Shown: positions 19,676 through 29,490 of the stretch, in pieces | How the letters are laid out: each line of letters opens with the position of its first letter | How positions within the stretch are numbered: position 1 is the stretch's first letter | From: Nitrincola sp. A-D6 | GTDB lineage: Bacteria > Pseudomonadota > Gammaproteobacteria > Pseudomonadales > Balneatricaceae | DNA: 64,000 nt | Assembly: GCF_000764495.1 (NCBI RefSeq) | Contig: NZ_JRLB01000110.1 | Location: 28,636-92,635, forward strand | Direction of reading: 5' to 3' | The notes under the pieces: model-generated | Told to the model about the DNA's origin: nothing | The model's input: the letters and a program-made list of their open reading frames with translations, nothing else | The model's database searches: none | Program-made: the position numbers and the translations under genes

Positions 19676-21202
19676 ATGGAAGTATACGAACAGCCGGACC
19701 GGCCCGATCAACCCGAAGAGGGGGCTCTGCTGGCGGCAATCGATATAGGCTCCAACAGTTTTCATATGGTGGTTGCCCGACTGGTAGACGGAGAGTTAAA
19801 ACCCGTCGATGTCATGTCAGAAAAAGTTCAACTGGCTGCCGGACTGGATGAAGCCGGCACCCTCTCAGAGGAAGCCCAGCAACGCGGGATCGATTGTCTG
19901 CGACGTTTCGCTGAACGGGTCAAAGAGCTGCCCCGATCAGCCATACGAGCCGTTGCCACCAATGCCCTGCGTGAGGCCGCTAATCGCCACGAGTTTGCCA
20001 ACCGTGCCGCCGCCGTAATGGGACTGCCCCTTCAGGTTATTTCCGGCTATGAGGAAGCCCGTCTGATTTATCTTGGCGTGGCGCATACCCTGGCTGATGA
20101 TACCGGGCGGCGACTGGTCATCGACATAGGCGGCGGTAGCACTGAATGCATCATCGGTGAGCGCTTTGAGTCACGATTACTTGAAAGTCTGCAACTGGGC
20201 TGTGTCAGCTTCTCTGAAGAATTTTTTCCCGGCGGACAGTTAACCGACAAGGGATTCCAACAAGCCAAAATGGCCGCCATGCAGGAGTTGCTGTCAATCC
20301 GGCGCAACTATCGCCGCATGGGCTGGCAAAGCTGTGTCGGCTCATCCGGCACGGCTAAAGCCATCAAACAGGCCTGTATAGAACTTGGCTTTTCCTCAGG
20401 CCCTATCAGCGCCGAAGCGCTCAATCAGCTCAAAGCCTATCTATTGAAGTTCAGCCATACAGATGAAATCAGCCTAAACAGCATCAAACCGGAACGCAAA
20501 GCGGTATTGCCTGCAGGCACGGCCATCATGTGCGCGATTTTTGAGTCACTGGATATTAGCACCATGGAATATTCAGACGGTGCACTTCGCGAGGGTGTAC
20601 TTTACGATATGGCTGGTCGCCTGCGTCATGAGGACGTACGCGAGCGCACCATCAATGCACTCATGAAACGCCATCATATTGACAGCCGCCATGCCGCCAA
20701 TGTTGAAGCCACTGCACTGATCTTGCTAGCCCAGGTGAGTGACAGCTGGCAGCTTCAGGAACATGAGTTTCACGACATGCTCTGCTGGTCAGCACGTACA
20801 CATGAAATCGGCCTGACAATTTCCCACAACCGTTTTCATCGCCACAGCGCCTATTTACTGCAAAACTGTGACCTGCCTGGGTTCAGCAACACAGAACAGC
20901 AACTGCTCGCCTTTTTGGCCAGAGCCCACCGCCGCAAACTACCCAAGGATGAGTGGAAACTTCTACCTGAAGATAAGCAATTGCCTTACATACGCTTGAG
21001 CCTGCTGCTTCGCCTTGCAGTTATCCTGCACCGCAGTCGCAGTAAAGCCCGCTTGCCCGCATTCAAACTGCAGGCCGATAATCAGAAAATCACCTTGTCA
21101 TTCCCTAATGAATGGCTGCAGCACCACCCCCTCACTCAGACAGACCTGGAGAGCGAAGTGGATTATCTGAAGAGCATCGACTACAAACTGAAGTGCAGTT
21201 GA
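19676..21202 (+). CDS. ppx: Exopolyphosphatase (Ppx/GppA family)
   Basis: Hydrolyses polyphosphate (and in some members pppGpp) from the chain end. The N-terminal actin-like ATPase fold shows [20 protein letters not shown] near residue 25 and the second phosphate loop [14 protein letters not shown] near 150. A C-terminal HD-like helical domain follows ([15 protein letters not shown], then [20 protein letters not shown]). I chose the ATG at 19676 (GGAG six bases before) over the GTG at 19664. The length of 508 residues fits Ppx. Divergent from trxA. Confidence 0.9.
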   Translation: MEVYEQPDRPDQPEEGALLAAIDIGSNSFHMVVARLVDGELKPVDVMSEKVQLAAGLDEAGTLSEEAQQRGIDCLRRFAERVKELPRSAIRAVATNALREAANRHEFANRAAAVMGLPLQVISGYEEARLIYLGVAHTLADDTGRRLVIDIGGGSTECIIGERFESRLLESLQLGCVSFSEEFFPGGQLTDKGFQQAKMAAMQELLSIRRNYRRMGWQSCVGSSGTAKAIKQACIELGFSSGPISAEALNQLKAYLLKFSHTDEISLNSIKPERKAVLPAGTAIMCAIFESLDISTMEYSDGALREGVLYDMAGRLRHEDVRERTINALMKRHHIDSRHAANVEATALILLAQVSDSWQLQEHEFHDMLCWSARTHEIGLTISHNRFHRHSAYLLQNCDLPGFSNTEQQLLAFLARAHRRKLPKDEWKLLPEDKQLPYIRLSLLLRLAVILHRSRSKARLPAFKLQADNQKITLSFPNEWLQHHPLTQTDLESEVDYLKSIDYKLKCS

Positions 21203-21224
21203 GTTCCAACCAGGGGGCTTGCAG

Positions 21225-21266
21225 ATATAAAAAAAGGGTGATCAGTCGATCACCCTTTTTTTATAT
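21225..21266. terminator. Bidirectional terminator between ppx and pckA
   Basis: A 19-bp perfect inverted repeat: seven A, GGGTGATC, loop AGTC, GATCACCC, seven T, with flanking AT pairs. It can end ppx on the plus strand and pckA on the minus strand. Confidence 0.93.
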
Positions 21267-21331
21267 ACCGGAGTTACGTCAGCCGCGTGCGCATGAGTGG
21301 GCAGAAGCGACGATGTTACAGAGTAATACCC

Positions 21332-22879
21332 TTACAGTTCAGGACCCGCTTTAACGATCTCTTCTGAAATACCGTTAAACTTGGTGAAATTATTCACAAA
21401 CTGCCCAATCAGATCTTTCGCAGCCGCATCATAAGCCGCCGGATCAGCCCAGGTTTCACGTGGATTCAATAACTCACTGTTTACACCTGGTACAGCGACA
21501 GGCACAGCCAGATTGATACCCGGTAACTGCTGAGTTTCACAGTCTTTCAGCGCACCACTTTGAATCGCACTGATAATAGCCCGGGTTGTCGGGATACTGA
21601 ACCGCTCACCGGTACCATAAGAACCTCCGGTCCAGCCCGTATTGACCAGATAAACCCGTGAGCCATAATCGCTGATACGCTTCATCAGCAGATCAGCATA
21701 AACATGGGCCGGACGCGGGAAGAAGGGCGCACCAAAGCAGGTTGAGAAGGTGGATTTAATCCCGCCACCTGAACCCATTTCGGTAGAACCAACCAGGGCC
21801 GTATAGCCTGACAGAAAATGGTAGGCGGCGGCTTCCTTAGTCAGTACCGACACAGGTGGTAGCACCCCTGTCAGGTCACAGGTCAGAAACACAATTGAAT
21901 CCGGCTCTTCCCCCATATTGGTTGCAGAGCGTTTATCAACATGCTCCAGCGGGTAGGCACAACGACCATTTTCAGTCAGCGACGTGTCGTTATAATCAGC
22001 TTTGCGGCAAGCGTTCAGGGTAACGTTTTCAACGATGGCACCAAAGCGAATCGCATCCCAGATAATCGGTTCGTTCTTTTTGCTCAGATTGATGGTCTTG
22101 GCATAACAGCCACCTTCAATATTAAACACAACCCCCTTGCCCCAGCCGTGCTCATCATCACCTATCAGGTAGCGCTCAGGATCGGCAGACAGCGTGGTTT
22201 TACCGGTACCGGACAAGCCAAAGAACAGCGTAGTTGAACCATCTTCACCTATGTTAGCTGAACAATGCATCGGCAGCACATCATGCTCTGGCAGCAGGAA
22301 GTTCTGTACCGAGAACATGGCCTTTTTCATTTCACCTGCGTAACGCATACCGGCGATGAGCACTTTGCGCTCAGCAAAGTTGAGTATGACGCAACCATCA
22401 CTATGGGTACCATCACGCTCCGGATCACAGACAAAGCCTGCCGCATTAATGATCTGCCATTCAGGCTTATCTTTAGGGTTGTACTGATGCGGACGGATAA
22501 ACAGGTTCAGGCCGAACAGATTCTGCCAGGCCGTCTGTGTAGTCATTTTGACTGGCAAGTAATAGTTGTGGTCAGATCCAACGTGAACCTGAGAGACAAA
22601 GCGCTCTTCGCCTTCCAGCCAGTTTTCCACGCGCTGCCAAAGGGCATCAAACTTGTCAGCATCAAACGGGCGGTTAACCTGCCCCCAGTCGATAGAGGCC
22701 GACGTAGAGGGTTCCTTAACAATGAAACGATCCATCGGTGAACGACCGGTACGTTTTCCGGTAGTTACGACCAATGCACCGGTATCAGCCAGTACGCCTT
22801 CCTGGCGCTGCAGAGCACGCTCCACCAGTTCAGCAGGGCTCAGATTCTGATGTGCAATTGTGACAGTGTCTGTAGTCAT
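21332..22879 (-). CDS. pckA: Phosphoenolpyruvate carboxykinase (ATP)
   Basis: Makes phosphoenolpyruvate from oxaloacetate with ATP, the entry step of gluconeogenesis. 515 residues. The ATP-binding P-loop [15 protein letters not shown] is near residue 222, the metal/substrate segment [10 protein letters not shown] follows, and the oxaloacetate-site region [14 protein letters not shown] is near 42. The C-terminal half has the adenine-binding [15 protein letters not shown]. It lies close to hslO-hslR-yrfG, an old gammaproteobacterial neighbourhood. The 220 bp upstream hold repeated GCAATAATA words but no promoter I would defend. Confidence 0.96.
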   Translation of the reverse strand: MTTDTVTIAHQNLSPAELVERALQRQEGVLADTGALVVTTGKRTGRSPMDRFIVKEPSTSASIDWGQVNRPFDADKFDALWQRVENWLEGEERFVSQVHVGSDHNYYLPVKMTTQTAWQNLFGLNLFIRPHQYNPKDKPEWQIINAAGFVCDPERDGTHSDGCVILNFAERKVLIAGMRYAGEMKKAMFSVQNFLLPEHDVLPMHCSANIGEDGSTTLFFGLSGTGKTTLSADPERYLIGDDEHGWGKGVVFNIEGGCYAKTINLSKKNEPIIWDAIRFGAIVENVTLNACRKADYNDTSLTENGRCAYPLEHVDKRSATNMGEEPDSIVFLTCDLTGVLPPVSVLTKEAAAYHFLSGYTALVGSTEMGSGGGIKSTFSTCFGAPFFPRPAHVYADLLMKRISDYGSRVYLVNTGWTGGSYGTGERFSIPTTRAIISAIQSGALKDCETQQLPGINLAVPVAVPGVNSELLNPRETWADPAAYDAAAKDLIGQFVNNFTKFNGISEEIVKAGPEL

Positions 22880-23102
22880 TACGCTTTCCCTTGGCTTGAT
22901 GCCAACAAATTACTGAATAGCAAATGCGAGCCCTGATCGGATACGCCACAGGTATCTGAGGTACGTCGCAGTGTTAATATACCGGCTTGCATAAATTATT
23001 ATTGCTTATAAGGACGCCTATTATTGCATAAAAAAACCGCTATGTGGACAACCGGAAACGCTTCGCATTAACAGTTTTACTAAAGTCGCAACGTTACGTA
23101 AT

Positions 23103-23974
23103 TCAGTGCAGGGTTTCTCCAGCCGGACGCTGATCTTCAGTTAATGCCAAAATATCCTCACGATCAAACTGATAGATCGCATTACAAAACTGGCAATCAA
23201 CACTGATATGGCCACCCTGCTCCCCCGCCGCAGCCAGTAATTCATCACGACCGACCAGTTGCAGTGCCCGCCCACAGCGCTCACGAGAACAATCACAATA
23301 AAACTCCAGACTCTGTGCATCATAAAGACGGCACTTCTCCTGATGAAATAAGCGGTACAGCATTGACTCATTATCCAGTGTCAGCAGTTCTTCTTGTGTT
23401 AACGTATCAGCAAGTACACTAATACGGTTCCAATCTTCTTCACTTTCACCTCCCGCCGCCGGCAACACCTGTAACAGCATACCCGCCGCACGTTCACCAT
23501 CACACGCCAACTGAATACGGGTAGGTAGTTGTTCTGAGCGACTAAAATAGTCTTCCAGGCAGGCTGCAAGTGACTCTTGCTCCATCGGCACAACACCCTG
23601 ATAACGCTTCCCATTGGCAGGTTCAATCGTCAAGCCCAAACGCCCCTGAGAAAAAAGCTCAGCAAAACTCTGCGCATCGGGCAACTCACCGTCAATCCGC
23701 GCAATGCCGCGAACCTGCTGATGGTGACTACACTCAGCCATTAACAGGCGTAGAGCCCCTTCCCCTGGGCCTGCAATATCAGGCGACCATCAAACTTTAG
23801 CGTTGAGCTTAGCAGAGCGACGGCAGCCAGCATTTCACCCAATAGCTTCTGTACTTTTAGTGGGTAGGTGTTGCGCTCCATCACCGCTGCATAACTAGTC
23901 TGCAAACCGGCCACAACTCCGCGAACGTCGGCTTCATCAAAAAGGACTCGCTGGATTTTATCCGCTGAACTCAT
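23103..23974 (-). CDS. hslO: Redox-regulated chaperone Hsp33 (frame broken near 23759)
   Basis: Hsp33 is a holdase switched on by oxidation. The C-terminal zinc/redox switch is visible as CDCSRERC and, about 30 residues later, CQFC. The N-terminal domain (RVLFDEADVRGVVAGLQTSY) is in one frame up to LILQAQGKG. Adding a G in the GGGG run at about 23759 joins it to LRLLMAECSHHQQVRGIAR and gives 290 residues, the usual size. Without repair both halves are truncated, so a sequence error is likely. The start ATG at 23974 is preceded by GGAAA. Divergent from the PAP2 gene. Confidence 0.92.
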
Positions 23975-24090
23975 AGACTATTTTCCACTCTTGCTACGAC
24001 GCCAGACTTTTAGCTGACATCTATGACTGTTACTATAGAATTTGATTTTATCACAACCCAGAAAGATAAACGCATGACATCACCCCCCCT

Positions 24091-24858
24091 GTGTTTGGCA
24101 GTCAATGGCGTCCGGCTCCATTGATTTTAATGCATTTAGCGGCCTTACTGCTGATACTCAGCTTTATATATCCCGCTGGTTTTCAACTATGGCGACAAGT
24201 TGACAACAGTGTTTTTTTTGCGCTCAACGGCACCCTGTCAGAGGGTGGCACCTGGGCGTGGATCTGGGCGTGGGCCAATACACGCTACAAAGATATGCTC
24301 TTGGCCGTAGTCATGCTGCTATTCCTTGTATTCCCCGGGTTCGGCTTCAAACGGTCGCAACTGCAGCAAGCGTTGGTAGGTTTTCTGGTGCTGATGTTTG
24401 TACTGGTGCCTTTGCGTTATTTTTTCTACGAATTTGCTAAACAACTGGATCTAAGCGGACCCAGTCCCTCTATGGTGCTATCTCCAGCTTACTTACTCAC
24501 TGAACTGTTTCCAGTCATACCGGCCAAGGATGGTTCCAGTCGCAGCTTTCCAGGCGATCATGCCACCGTGCTGATTCTCTGGGCAGCCTACCTGATCATG
24601 AATACCCGCTGTCTTGGCAGCTATCTCGCTGTACTGCTGGCTACCCTGATGATCTTGCCACGGATGGTCGGTGGCGCTCATTGGTTCAGTGATGTGGCGG
24701 TAGGTGGATTTGCTGTAGCCTTACCTGTGCTTGCCTGGGCCTTCTACTCCCCGCTCTTACTGGGACTCACACGCTGGATGGAGAAAGCTTTTCTGCCGCT
24801 ATTCCGTCTGCTCGGCCGAATACCCTTGCTGAATCGGCTGCCATTTTTCAATCCTTGA
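24091..24858 (+). CDS. PAP2-family membrane phosphatase
   Basis: Membrane phosphatase of the type-2 phosphatidic acid phosphatase superfamily, with about six hydrophobic helices in 255 residues. The catalytic motifs are SFPGDHATVLILW near residue 150 (C2, with GDH in place of SGH) and PRMVGGAHWFSDVAVGG near 190 (C3, His and Asp). Likely substrates are lipid phosphates or undecaprenyl pyrophosphate; this cannot be decided here. The start is uncertain: GTG at 24091 has no ribosome site. An ATG at 24074 would be in frame if the C7 run at 24082-24088 had eight Cs, giving MTSPPPVFGSQWR. Confidence 0.8.
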   Translation: MFGSQWRPAPLILMHLAALLLILSFIYPAGFQLWRQVDNSVFFALNGTLSEGGTWAWIWAWANTRYKDMLLAVVMLLFLVFPGFGFKRSQLQQALVGFLVLMFVLVPLRYFFYEFAKQLDLSGPSPSMVLSPAYLLTELFPVIPAKDGSSRSFPGDHATVLILWAAYLIMNTRCLGSYLAVLLATLMILPRMVGGAHWFSDVAVGGFAVALPVLAWAFYSPLLLGLTRWMEKAFLPLFRLLGRIPLLNRLPFFNP

Positions 24859-24867
24859 TTAAAGGAT

Positions 24868-25266
24868 CTAATCCCAGCTGCCCTTGATACGCAATAATTC
24901 ACGGCGGCTCTTTTTGTCGGGGCGGTGTTCAGGGGCGCTGCCAAGCATCTTACGCTGTGCGGCATGCGCCTCACGCTGAGCCACGCTCTGCTCTGTTTCA
25001 CGATAGAGTGCCTGCGCTTCAGCGGCACCACGACGCTGATCTGACAAGGCCAGCACAGCCACCGTTTTTTCTTCATAGCCTTGGCGCAAGGTAATTTCCG
25101 CTCCCACTTCAACCATTTTGCTACTTTTAGCGCGAACACCATCATAGTGCACCTTTCCGCCCTCAATCATCTGCTTGGCCAGCGCCCGTGTTTTATAAAA
25201 ACGCGCAGCCCACAACCACTTATCCAGGCGAATTTTCTGATCGGAATGAGAATAGTGTTGGGTCAT
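24868..25266 (-). CDS. hslR: Heat shock protein 15 (ribosome rescue RNA-binding protein)
   Basis: Hsp15 binds 50S subunits that carry stalled nascent chains. The 132-residue protein opens with an S4 RNA-binding domain (IRLDKWLWAARFYKTRALAK, then GGKVHYDGVRAK) and ends in a basic helical tail (RPDKKSRRELLRIK). The start overlaps the end of yrfG by four bases, so the two are coupled. The order yrfG-hslR-hslO-pckA matches E. coli apart from the PAP2 gene inserted between hslR and hslO. Confidence 0.93.
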   Translation of the reverse strand: MTQHYSHSDQKIRLDKWLWAARFYKTRALAKQMIEGGKVHYDGVRAKSSKMVEVGAEITLRQGYEEKTVAVLALSDQRRGAAEAQALYRETEQSVAQREAHAAQRKMLGSAPEHRPDKKSRRELLRIKGSWD

Positions 25267-25922
25267 TTTTCGGGCATAACCTCGATAAAGTGATCTATAA
25301 AAGGAAACTCTGTAATAGCACGGGGTTCAGACTGACTGTCTGGTTGTACAATGGATAGTAAATAACGAATGCCATAGGTCTGAGCTGAACGCAAAACCGC
25401 CAGACTATCATCTACTAAAAGTGTACGCTCGGGGTTAAACGGCTCTACTTGCTGTAACTGATGCCAGAAGGCCTGATCCTCTTTAGGATAACGAAAATCA
25501 TGAGAGCTGATCACGCGATCAACCAGGGTATCAATAGCCGTTTTTTCAATTTTCAACGACAGGCTCCCCCGATGGGCATTGGTCACTATCACCGAACGGA
25601 TACCCGCATGACGTACAGCCAGCAAAAAGTCTTCGACATGCGGCCTGAAACGGATACGCTCAGCTATTTCACGTTTCAGGGCGGTGATGGGCACACCCAG
25701 TTGCTCCGTCCAGTAATCCAGGCAGTACCAGTTTAGTGTTCCCTGCTCCTTACGAATACGCTCATGCAACCAGGCTCGCGCCTCGCCCGCCTCAAGCTGA
25801 TGTATTTCAGCGTAGCGCAGCGGCAAAAACTCCAGCCAAAAGTAGCTATCAAAGTGCAGATCCAGCAGTGTGCCATCCATGTCCAACAGCAAGGTATCAA
25901 TTTCTTTCCAGTCCAGCATCAT
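25263..25922 (-). CDS. yrfG: GMP/IMP nucleotidase YrfG (HAD family)
   Basis: Haloacid-dehalogenase-type phosphatase that acts on purine nucleoside monophosphates in E. coli. HAD motif I is LLLDMDGTLLDLHFD at about residue 11, motif II SVIVTNAH near 112, and motif III/IV TLLVDDSLAVLRSAQ near 170. The conserved cap segment FWLEFLPLRYAE follows motif I. About 219 residues. The second codon is also ATG, so the true start is one of two. Four-base overlap with hslR; divergent from cysQ. Confidence 0.9.
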   Translation of the reverse strand: MMLDWKEIDTLLLDMDGTLLDLHFDSYFWLEFLPLRYAEIHQLEAGEARAWLHERIRKEQGTLNWYCLDYWTEQLGVPITALKREIAERIRFRPHVEDFLLAVRHAGIRSVIVTNAHRGSLSLKIEKTAIDTLVDRVISSHDFRYPKEDQAFWHQLQQVEPFNPERTLLVDDSLAVLRSAQTYGIRYLLSIVQPDSQSEPRAITEFPFIDHFIEVMPEK

Positions 25923-26013
25923 CCCGCCTGTTTCTCTTTTATACTGTTTAGAGTATGAACGCTTGCCTGGCGCTTTTAAAGTCTACGACCCATGCATTAC
26001 TAATAGGAACACC

Positions 26014-26832
26014 ATGTACCACACACTCTTACCGTCTCTGAAACAGTTAGCCTGTGATGCTGGCGATGTCATCATGCAGATCTATCAGGATCAAAACCAT
26101 TGGAATACACAACAGAAAAGTAATGACACACCGGTAACAGCCGCCGACCTGGCCGCACACAAGCTATTGGTGCAGGGCCTGCAACAACTCACCCCCGACA
26201 TACCGATACTCAGTGAGGAAGCTGAAATTCCTGACTGGCAACAACGGCAACACTGGTCTCGCTACTGGTTGCTCGACCCGCTTGATGGCACCCGGGAGTT
26301 TTTGCAACGTAACGGTGAATTTACTGTCAACATCGCTCTTATTGATGCCGGCCAGGCACAACTTGGGTTAGTGTATGCTCCCGACAGCGAAACTCTGTAC
26401 TGGGGGAGCGCCGCTACCGGAGCGTGGAAAAGCCAACGTTCAGGACCCGGCTTGGCGATCAATACGCGCCCAACTGCAGATAAACTGACGCTATTGACCA
26501 GCCGCCGTCACAGCCAGCATGAGTCAGCCGCCATTGCCCAACTTTTGCCAGCCGACTCAACCAACAACATAACCACCCTATGCCTCGGCAGCTCGCTAAA
26601 GCTGTGCCGAATTGCCGAGGGGCAAGCCGATTTATACTTACGCTTATCCCCCACCAGCGAGTGGGACACAGCCGCAGGCCAGGCCATACTGGAAGCAGCC
26701 GGTGGTGAATTGCTGCAGTTGCCTGAACTCAATCCACTGCCATACAACAGCAAAGCGTCATTGGAGAATCCCGGCTTTATTGCCAGCGGCCAAAAGCGCT
26801 CTAACTGGCGGTCTATATCCCTGCCCGACTGA
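26014..26832 (+). CDS. cysQ: 3'(2'),5'-bisphosphate nucleotidase CysQ
   Basis: Removes 3'-phosphoadenosine 5'-phosphate left by sulfate assimilation. Inositol-monophosphatase fold: metal-site motifs ILSEEAE near residue 66 and LLDPLDGTREF near 88, and the C-terminal SEWDTAAGQAILEAAGG near 213. I chose the ATG at 26014, with AGGA six bases upstream; reading further 5' would run into yrfG on the other strand. 272 residues, the usual size. Confidence 0.92.
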   Translation: MYHTLLPSLKQLACDAGDVIMQIYQDQNHWNTQQKSNDTPVTAADLAAHKLLVQGLQQLTPDIPILSEEAEIPDWQQRQHWSRYWLLDPLDGTREFLQRNGEFTVNIALIDAGQAQLGLVYAPDSETLYWGSAATGAWKSQRSGPGLAINTRPTADKLTLLTSRRHSQHESAAIAQLLPADSTNNITTLCLGSSLKLCRIAEGQADLYLRLSPTSEWDTAAGQAILEAAGGELLQLPELNPLPYNSKASLENPGFIASGQKRSNWRSISLPD

Positions 26833-27049
26833 GGAGCACTTTAGGGTCATCCCTTGAATTTCACAGACTCACCCCAAGATAAAAGAGTGAAGGTAGGTGA
26901 TTAAAGACCTATTCAGCTTTTGTGGTTCACACCTTTACAGCACAAAATACACACTTTTTGTATCATGATAGATGCAAATTTCGGTGCTATGATTAAGCAA
27001 CATTAAGCCACATTGATTTAAACCTGTCAGATAATAAGGTACATATATT

Positions 27050-27634
27050 ATGAGTTTCGAACTACCCGCACTTCCCTATGCCAAAGACGCACTGGAACCC
27101 CACATCTCTGCTGAGACCCTGGAATACCACCATGGCAAGCACCACAACACCTATGTGGTCAAACTGAATGGACTGGTTCCCGGTACAGAATTTGAAGGCA
27201 AGTCACTGGAAGACGTGATCAAAGCTGCACCAGCCGGCCCTGTTTTTAATAATGCTGCGCAGGTTTGGAACCACACCTTCTACTGGAACTGCCTGTCTCC
27301 AAACGGTGGCGGTGCTCCAACGGGTGCTTTGGCAGATGCCATCAATGCCAAATGGGGTTCTTTCGAGAAGTTCCAGGAAGAGTTTAATGATCGTGCGGTT
27401 AACAACTTCGGTTCCAGCTGGACCTGGTTGGTTAAAAATGCCGACGGATCACTGGAAATCGTCAACACCAGCAATGCCGGTACGCCGATGACCAATGGCC
27501 AGACCGCCGTGCTCACCGTTGATCTGTGGGAACACGCCTACTATATCGATTACCGCAACCTGCGCCCTGACTACCTGAAAGGTTTCTGGGCTCTGGTTAA
27601 CTGGGATTTTGCCAACCAGAACTTTGCTGGCTAA
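27050..27634 (+). CDS. sodB: Superoxide dismutase (Fe)
   Basis: Cytoplasmic iron superoxide dismutase, 194 residues. Metal ligands are His27 ([13 protein letters not shown]), His75 (VWNHTFYW) and the Asp and His of [13 protein letters not shown] near 158 and 162. [14 protein letters not shown] with the distal Gln71 region is the iron-type pattern. Strong terminator 20 bp after the stop. The 217 bp between cysQ and sodB contain an extended -10-like TGCTATGAT at 26985-26993 with no good -35 box. Confidence 0.96.
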   Translation: MSFELPALPYAKDALEPHISAETLEYHHGKHHNTYVVKLNGLVPGTEFEGKSLEDVIKAAPAGPVFNNAAQVWNHTFYWNCLSPNGGGAPTGALADAINAKWGSFEKFQEEFNDRAVNNFGSSWTWLVKNADGSLEIVNTSNAGTPMTNGQTAVLTVDLWEHAYYIDYRNLRPDYLKGFWALVNWDFANQNFAG

Positions 27635-27654
27635 TCACAACAGAAGGTGGATTC

Positions 27655-27680
27655 AAGACCGCGCCTGGCGCGGTCTTTTT
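27655..27680 (+). terminator. Rho-independent terminator of sodB
   Basis: AAGACCGCGC, loop CTG, GCGCGGTCTT, then three more T: a 10-bp perfect stem. It ends only a few bases before the start codon of the next gene. Confidence 0.92.
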
Positions 27681-27684
27681 GTAT

Positions 27685-28341
27685 ATGATGACAGGTAACT
27701 CCAGACAGGTAACTTCTGCACAGCAGGACTGCCACCCAGAGCTTTTGCAGTTGGTGGAGCGCCACCGCAAACATCAATTTCAAAAACCAATCGCCGACTT
27801 TAATCAGCGTGCTTTCCAGCAGGCAGAGCAGCAATGGCTTGCGCATGGCGGACCGCTAATTCTGGATTCAGGCTGTGGTGTCGGTGACTCTACACGTTTT
27901 CTGGCTGAGCAGCATCCGGATCACCTGGTCATGGGCCTTGACCGGTCTGTACATCGCCTGCAGCGTCAGCGTCCTGACTTGCCTGCTAATGCGCTACTGC
28001 TACGTACTGATCTGGTAGACTTCTGGCGTCTTGCGGCCTCGGCCGGCTGGCAGCCCGACAGACATTTTCTCTTCTACCCCAACCCCTATCCAAAACCCTC
28101 TCAGTTAAGCCGCCGCTTCCATGCACACCCAGTATTTCCGGCTATGGTCACTCTGAGCAAGCAGCTTGAAGCGCGCAGCAACTGGAAAATTTATTTGCAG
28201 GAACTTCAGACCGGACTAGCCGCCTATGGCATCCACAGCCTGATCGAGCCCATAGAGGCTGACAGCCCTGCCGTATCCGCATTTGAGCGTAAGTACCGAG
28301 CCAGTCAGCAACCTCTATGGAAGCTGATTACTCAATCTTGA
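27685..28341 (+). CDS. TrmB-like SAM-dependent methyltransferase
   Basis: Rossmann-fold methyltransferase related to tRNA (guanine-N7) methyltransferase. SAM-binding motif I reads ILDSGCGVGDSTRFLAEQHP near residue 60, and motif IV is FYPNPYPKPSQLSRRFHAHP near 130, compared with FPDPWPKKRHHKRR in TrmB. The changes at motifs I and IV suggest a paralogue, not TrmB itself. About 218 residues. ATG at 27685 or 27688; no ribosome site, because the sodB terminator ends directly before it. The gene may be leaderless or read from terminator read-through. Its substrate is unknown. Confidence 0.75.
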   Translation: MMTGNSRQVTSAQQDCHPELLQLVERHRKHQFQKPIADFNQRAFQQAEQQWLAHGGPLILDSGCGVGDSTRFLAEQHPDHLVMGLDRSVHRLQRQRPDLPANALLLRTDLVDFWRLAASAGWQPDRHFLFYPNPYPKPSQLSRRFHAHPVFPAMVTLSKQLEARSNWKIYLQELQTGLAAYGIHSLIEPIEADSPAVSAFERKYRASQQPLWKLITQS

Positions 28342-28849
28342 CACCCGCCAGGCGCTGTTCAATCAGACTCATACGCTGACGCGTCTGAGCGATAAACATA
28401 TCGGCGGCATGATAAGAGCCAACATCACCGCCACCATTACGGTTAAAGGCTTCACTGACCGCTTCCTGACGTGTATCCAGCCAGGTATTCTGCTCATCGA
28501 TTTCTCTTACTCTCGCCATATCGGGCAAATAGTCGAGGAACTCATGAAACAGCACATAGAGTTGCGCATCATATAGATAGGCAATATTGGTGATGGTACG
28601 CCCCATCTCCCGCTCATCAGACTGTTCACGCAACTGCGTTTCCAGATAACGGATAGGCTGAGTGTAATTTGGCGACCAGTCCAGTGATGTAATTAAGGGT
28701 GGCTCCGTCACTTGCGCTGTTGCTGCTGATGCTGTGGGCTCAGGAGCACTTCGGCCAAAGCCGGGAACCTGTATGTTACTGCAAGCCGAAACCAGAAACA
28801 TGGCTGTCAGCAGACTGCCTGTCCGGATAAGTGAAGCCGGTGTTTTCAT
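28328..28849 (-). CDS. Conserved lipoprotein of unknown function
   Basis: 173 residues with a lipoprotein signal: basic start, hydrophobic run (TGSLLTAMFLVSAC) and lipobox VSAC, so Cys23 would be acylated. A Pro/Ala/Thr-rich linker (PEPTASAATAQVTEPP) leads to a helical domain (QPIRYLETQLREQ, TNIAYLYDAQLYVLFHEFLD). Residue 2 after Cys is Ser, which favours the outer membrane. I do not recognise a named domain. It lies downstream of tesA on the same strand, 26 bp away, and overlaps the end of the convergent methyltransferase gene by 14 bp. Confidence 0.8.
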   Translation of the reverse strand: MKTPASLIRTGSLLTAMFLVSACSNIQVPGFGRSAPEPTASAATAQVTEPPLITSLDWSPNYTQPIRYLETQLREQSDEREMGRTITNIAYLYDAQLYVLFHEFLDYLPDMARVREIDEQNTWLDTRQEAVSEAFNRNGGGDVGSYHAADMFIAQTRQRMSLIEQRLAGVKIE

Positions 28850-28875
28850 ACTAAGAAATCCATAATACCAAGAGA

Positions 28876-29490
28876 TTAGGTGCCATCCGCGCCAAGCATC
28901 AGCAGCGGTTCCAGATAAGGCCAGACATTGTCCAGAATCAGTGGCTGTGCCGCCGCATTGGGATGATGCCCATCAGACTGCATCAGATTCCAGTCCAGTG
29001 CAACATTTTCAAGCAAAAAGGGAACTCTGGGCACCGCATACTGGTCTGCTATTTCAGCATACAGGTTAAAGAAAGCTTCGGTATACTGAGGTCCGTAATT
29101 CGGTGGTATACGTATACCGATAAGTAGCACCTGGCTTCCTGCATCCAGACTCTGCTCTACCAGTGATTTGAGATTTTTACGTATAACTGCAACCGACAGC
29201 CCTCGTAAGGCATCGTTAGCACCCAGCTCAATCACTACGATGTCCGGCCGGTGCTGTGACAGCAATGCAGGCAAGCGCGTCAGCCCACCGCTGGTTGTTT
29301 CACCACTGACACTGGCGTTGATTACCTGATAATCTGTATCAGTTGCCTGCAAGCGCTCATCCAACAAAGCTACCCAGCCTTGCTCGGGTGAAATACCGTA
29401 AGCAGCTGACAAGCTGTCACCGACGACCAGCAGGGTATTTGCGCTAACTGAAGCTGATACGAATAAAACCAAGGAAATGAGATAACGCAT
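28876..29490 (-). CDS. tesA: Multifunctional acyl-CoA thioesterase I/protease I/lysophospholipase L1
   Basis: Periplasmic SGNH/GDSL hydrolase. A signal peptide ([17 protein letters not shown]) precedes block I LLVVGDSLSAAYG with the catalytic Ser. Block III GAND is in VIELGANDALRG, and block V carries the catalytic Asp and His in SDGHHPN near the C-terminus. 204 residues. The ATG at 29490 follows AGGAG. Its start codon overlaps the start codon of the divergent ybbA gene, the classic tesA/ybbA arrangement. Confidence 0.94.
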   Translation of the reverse strand: MRYLISLVLFVSASVSANTLLVVGDSLSAAYGISPEQGWVALLDERLQATDTDYQVINASVSGETTSGGLTRLPALLSQHRPDIVVIELGANDALRGLSVAVIRKNLKSLVEQSLDAGSQVLLIGIRIPPNYGPQYTEAFFNLYAEIADQYAVPRVPFLLENVALDWNLMQSDGHHPNAAAQPLILDNVWPYLEPLLMLGADGT

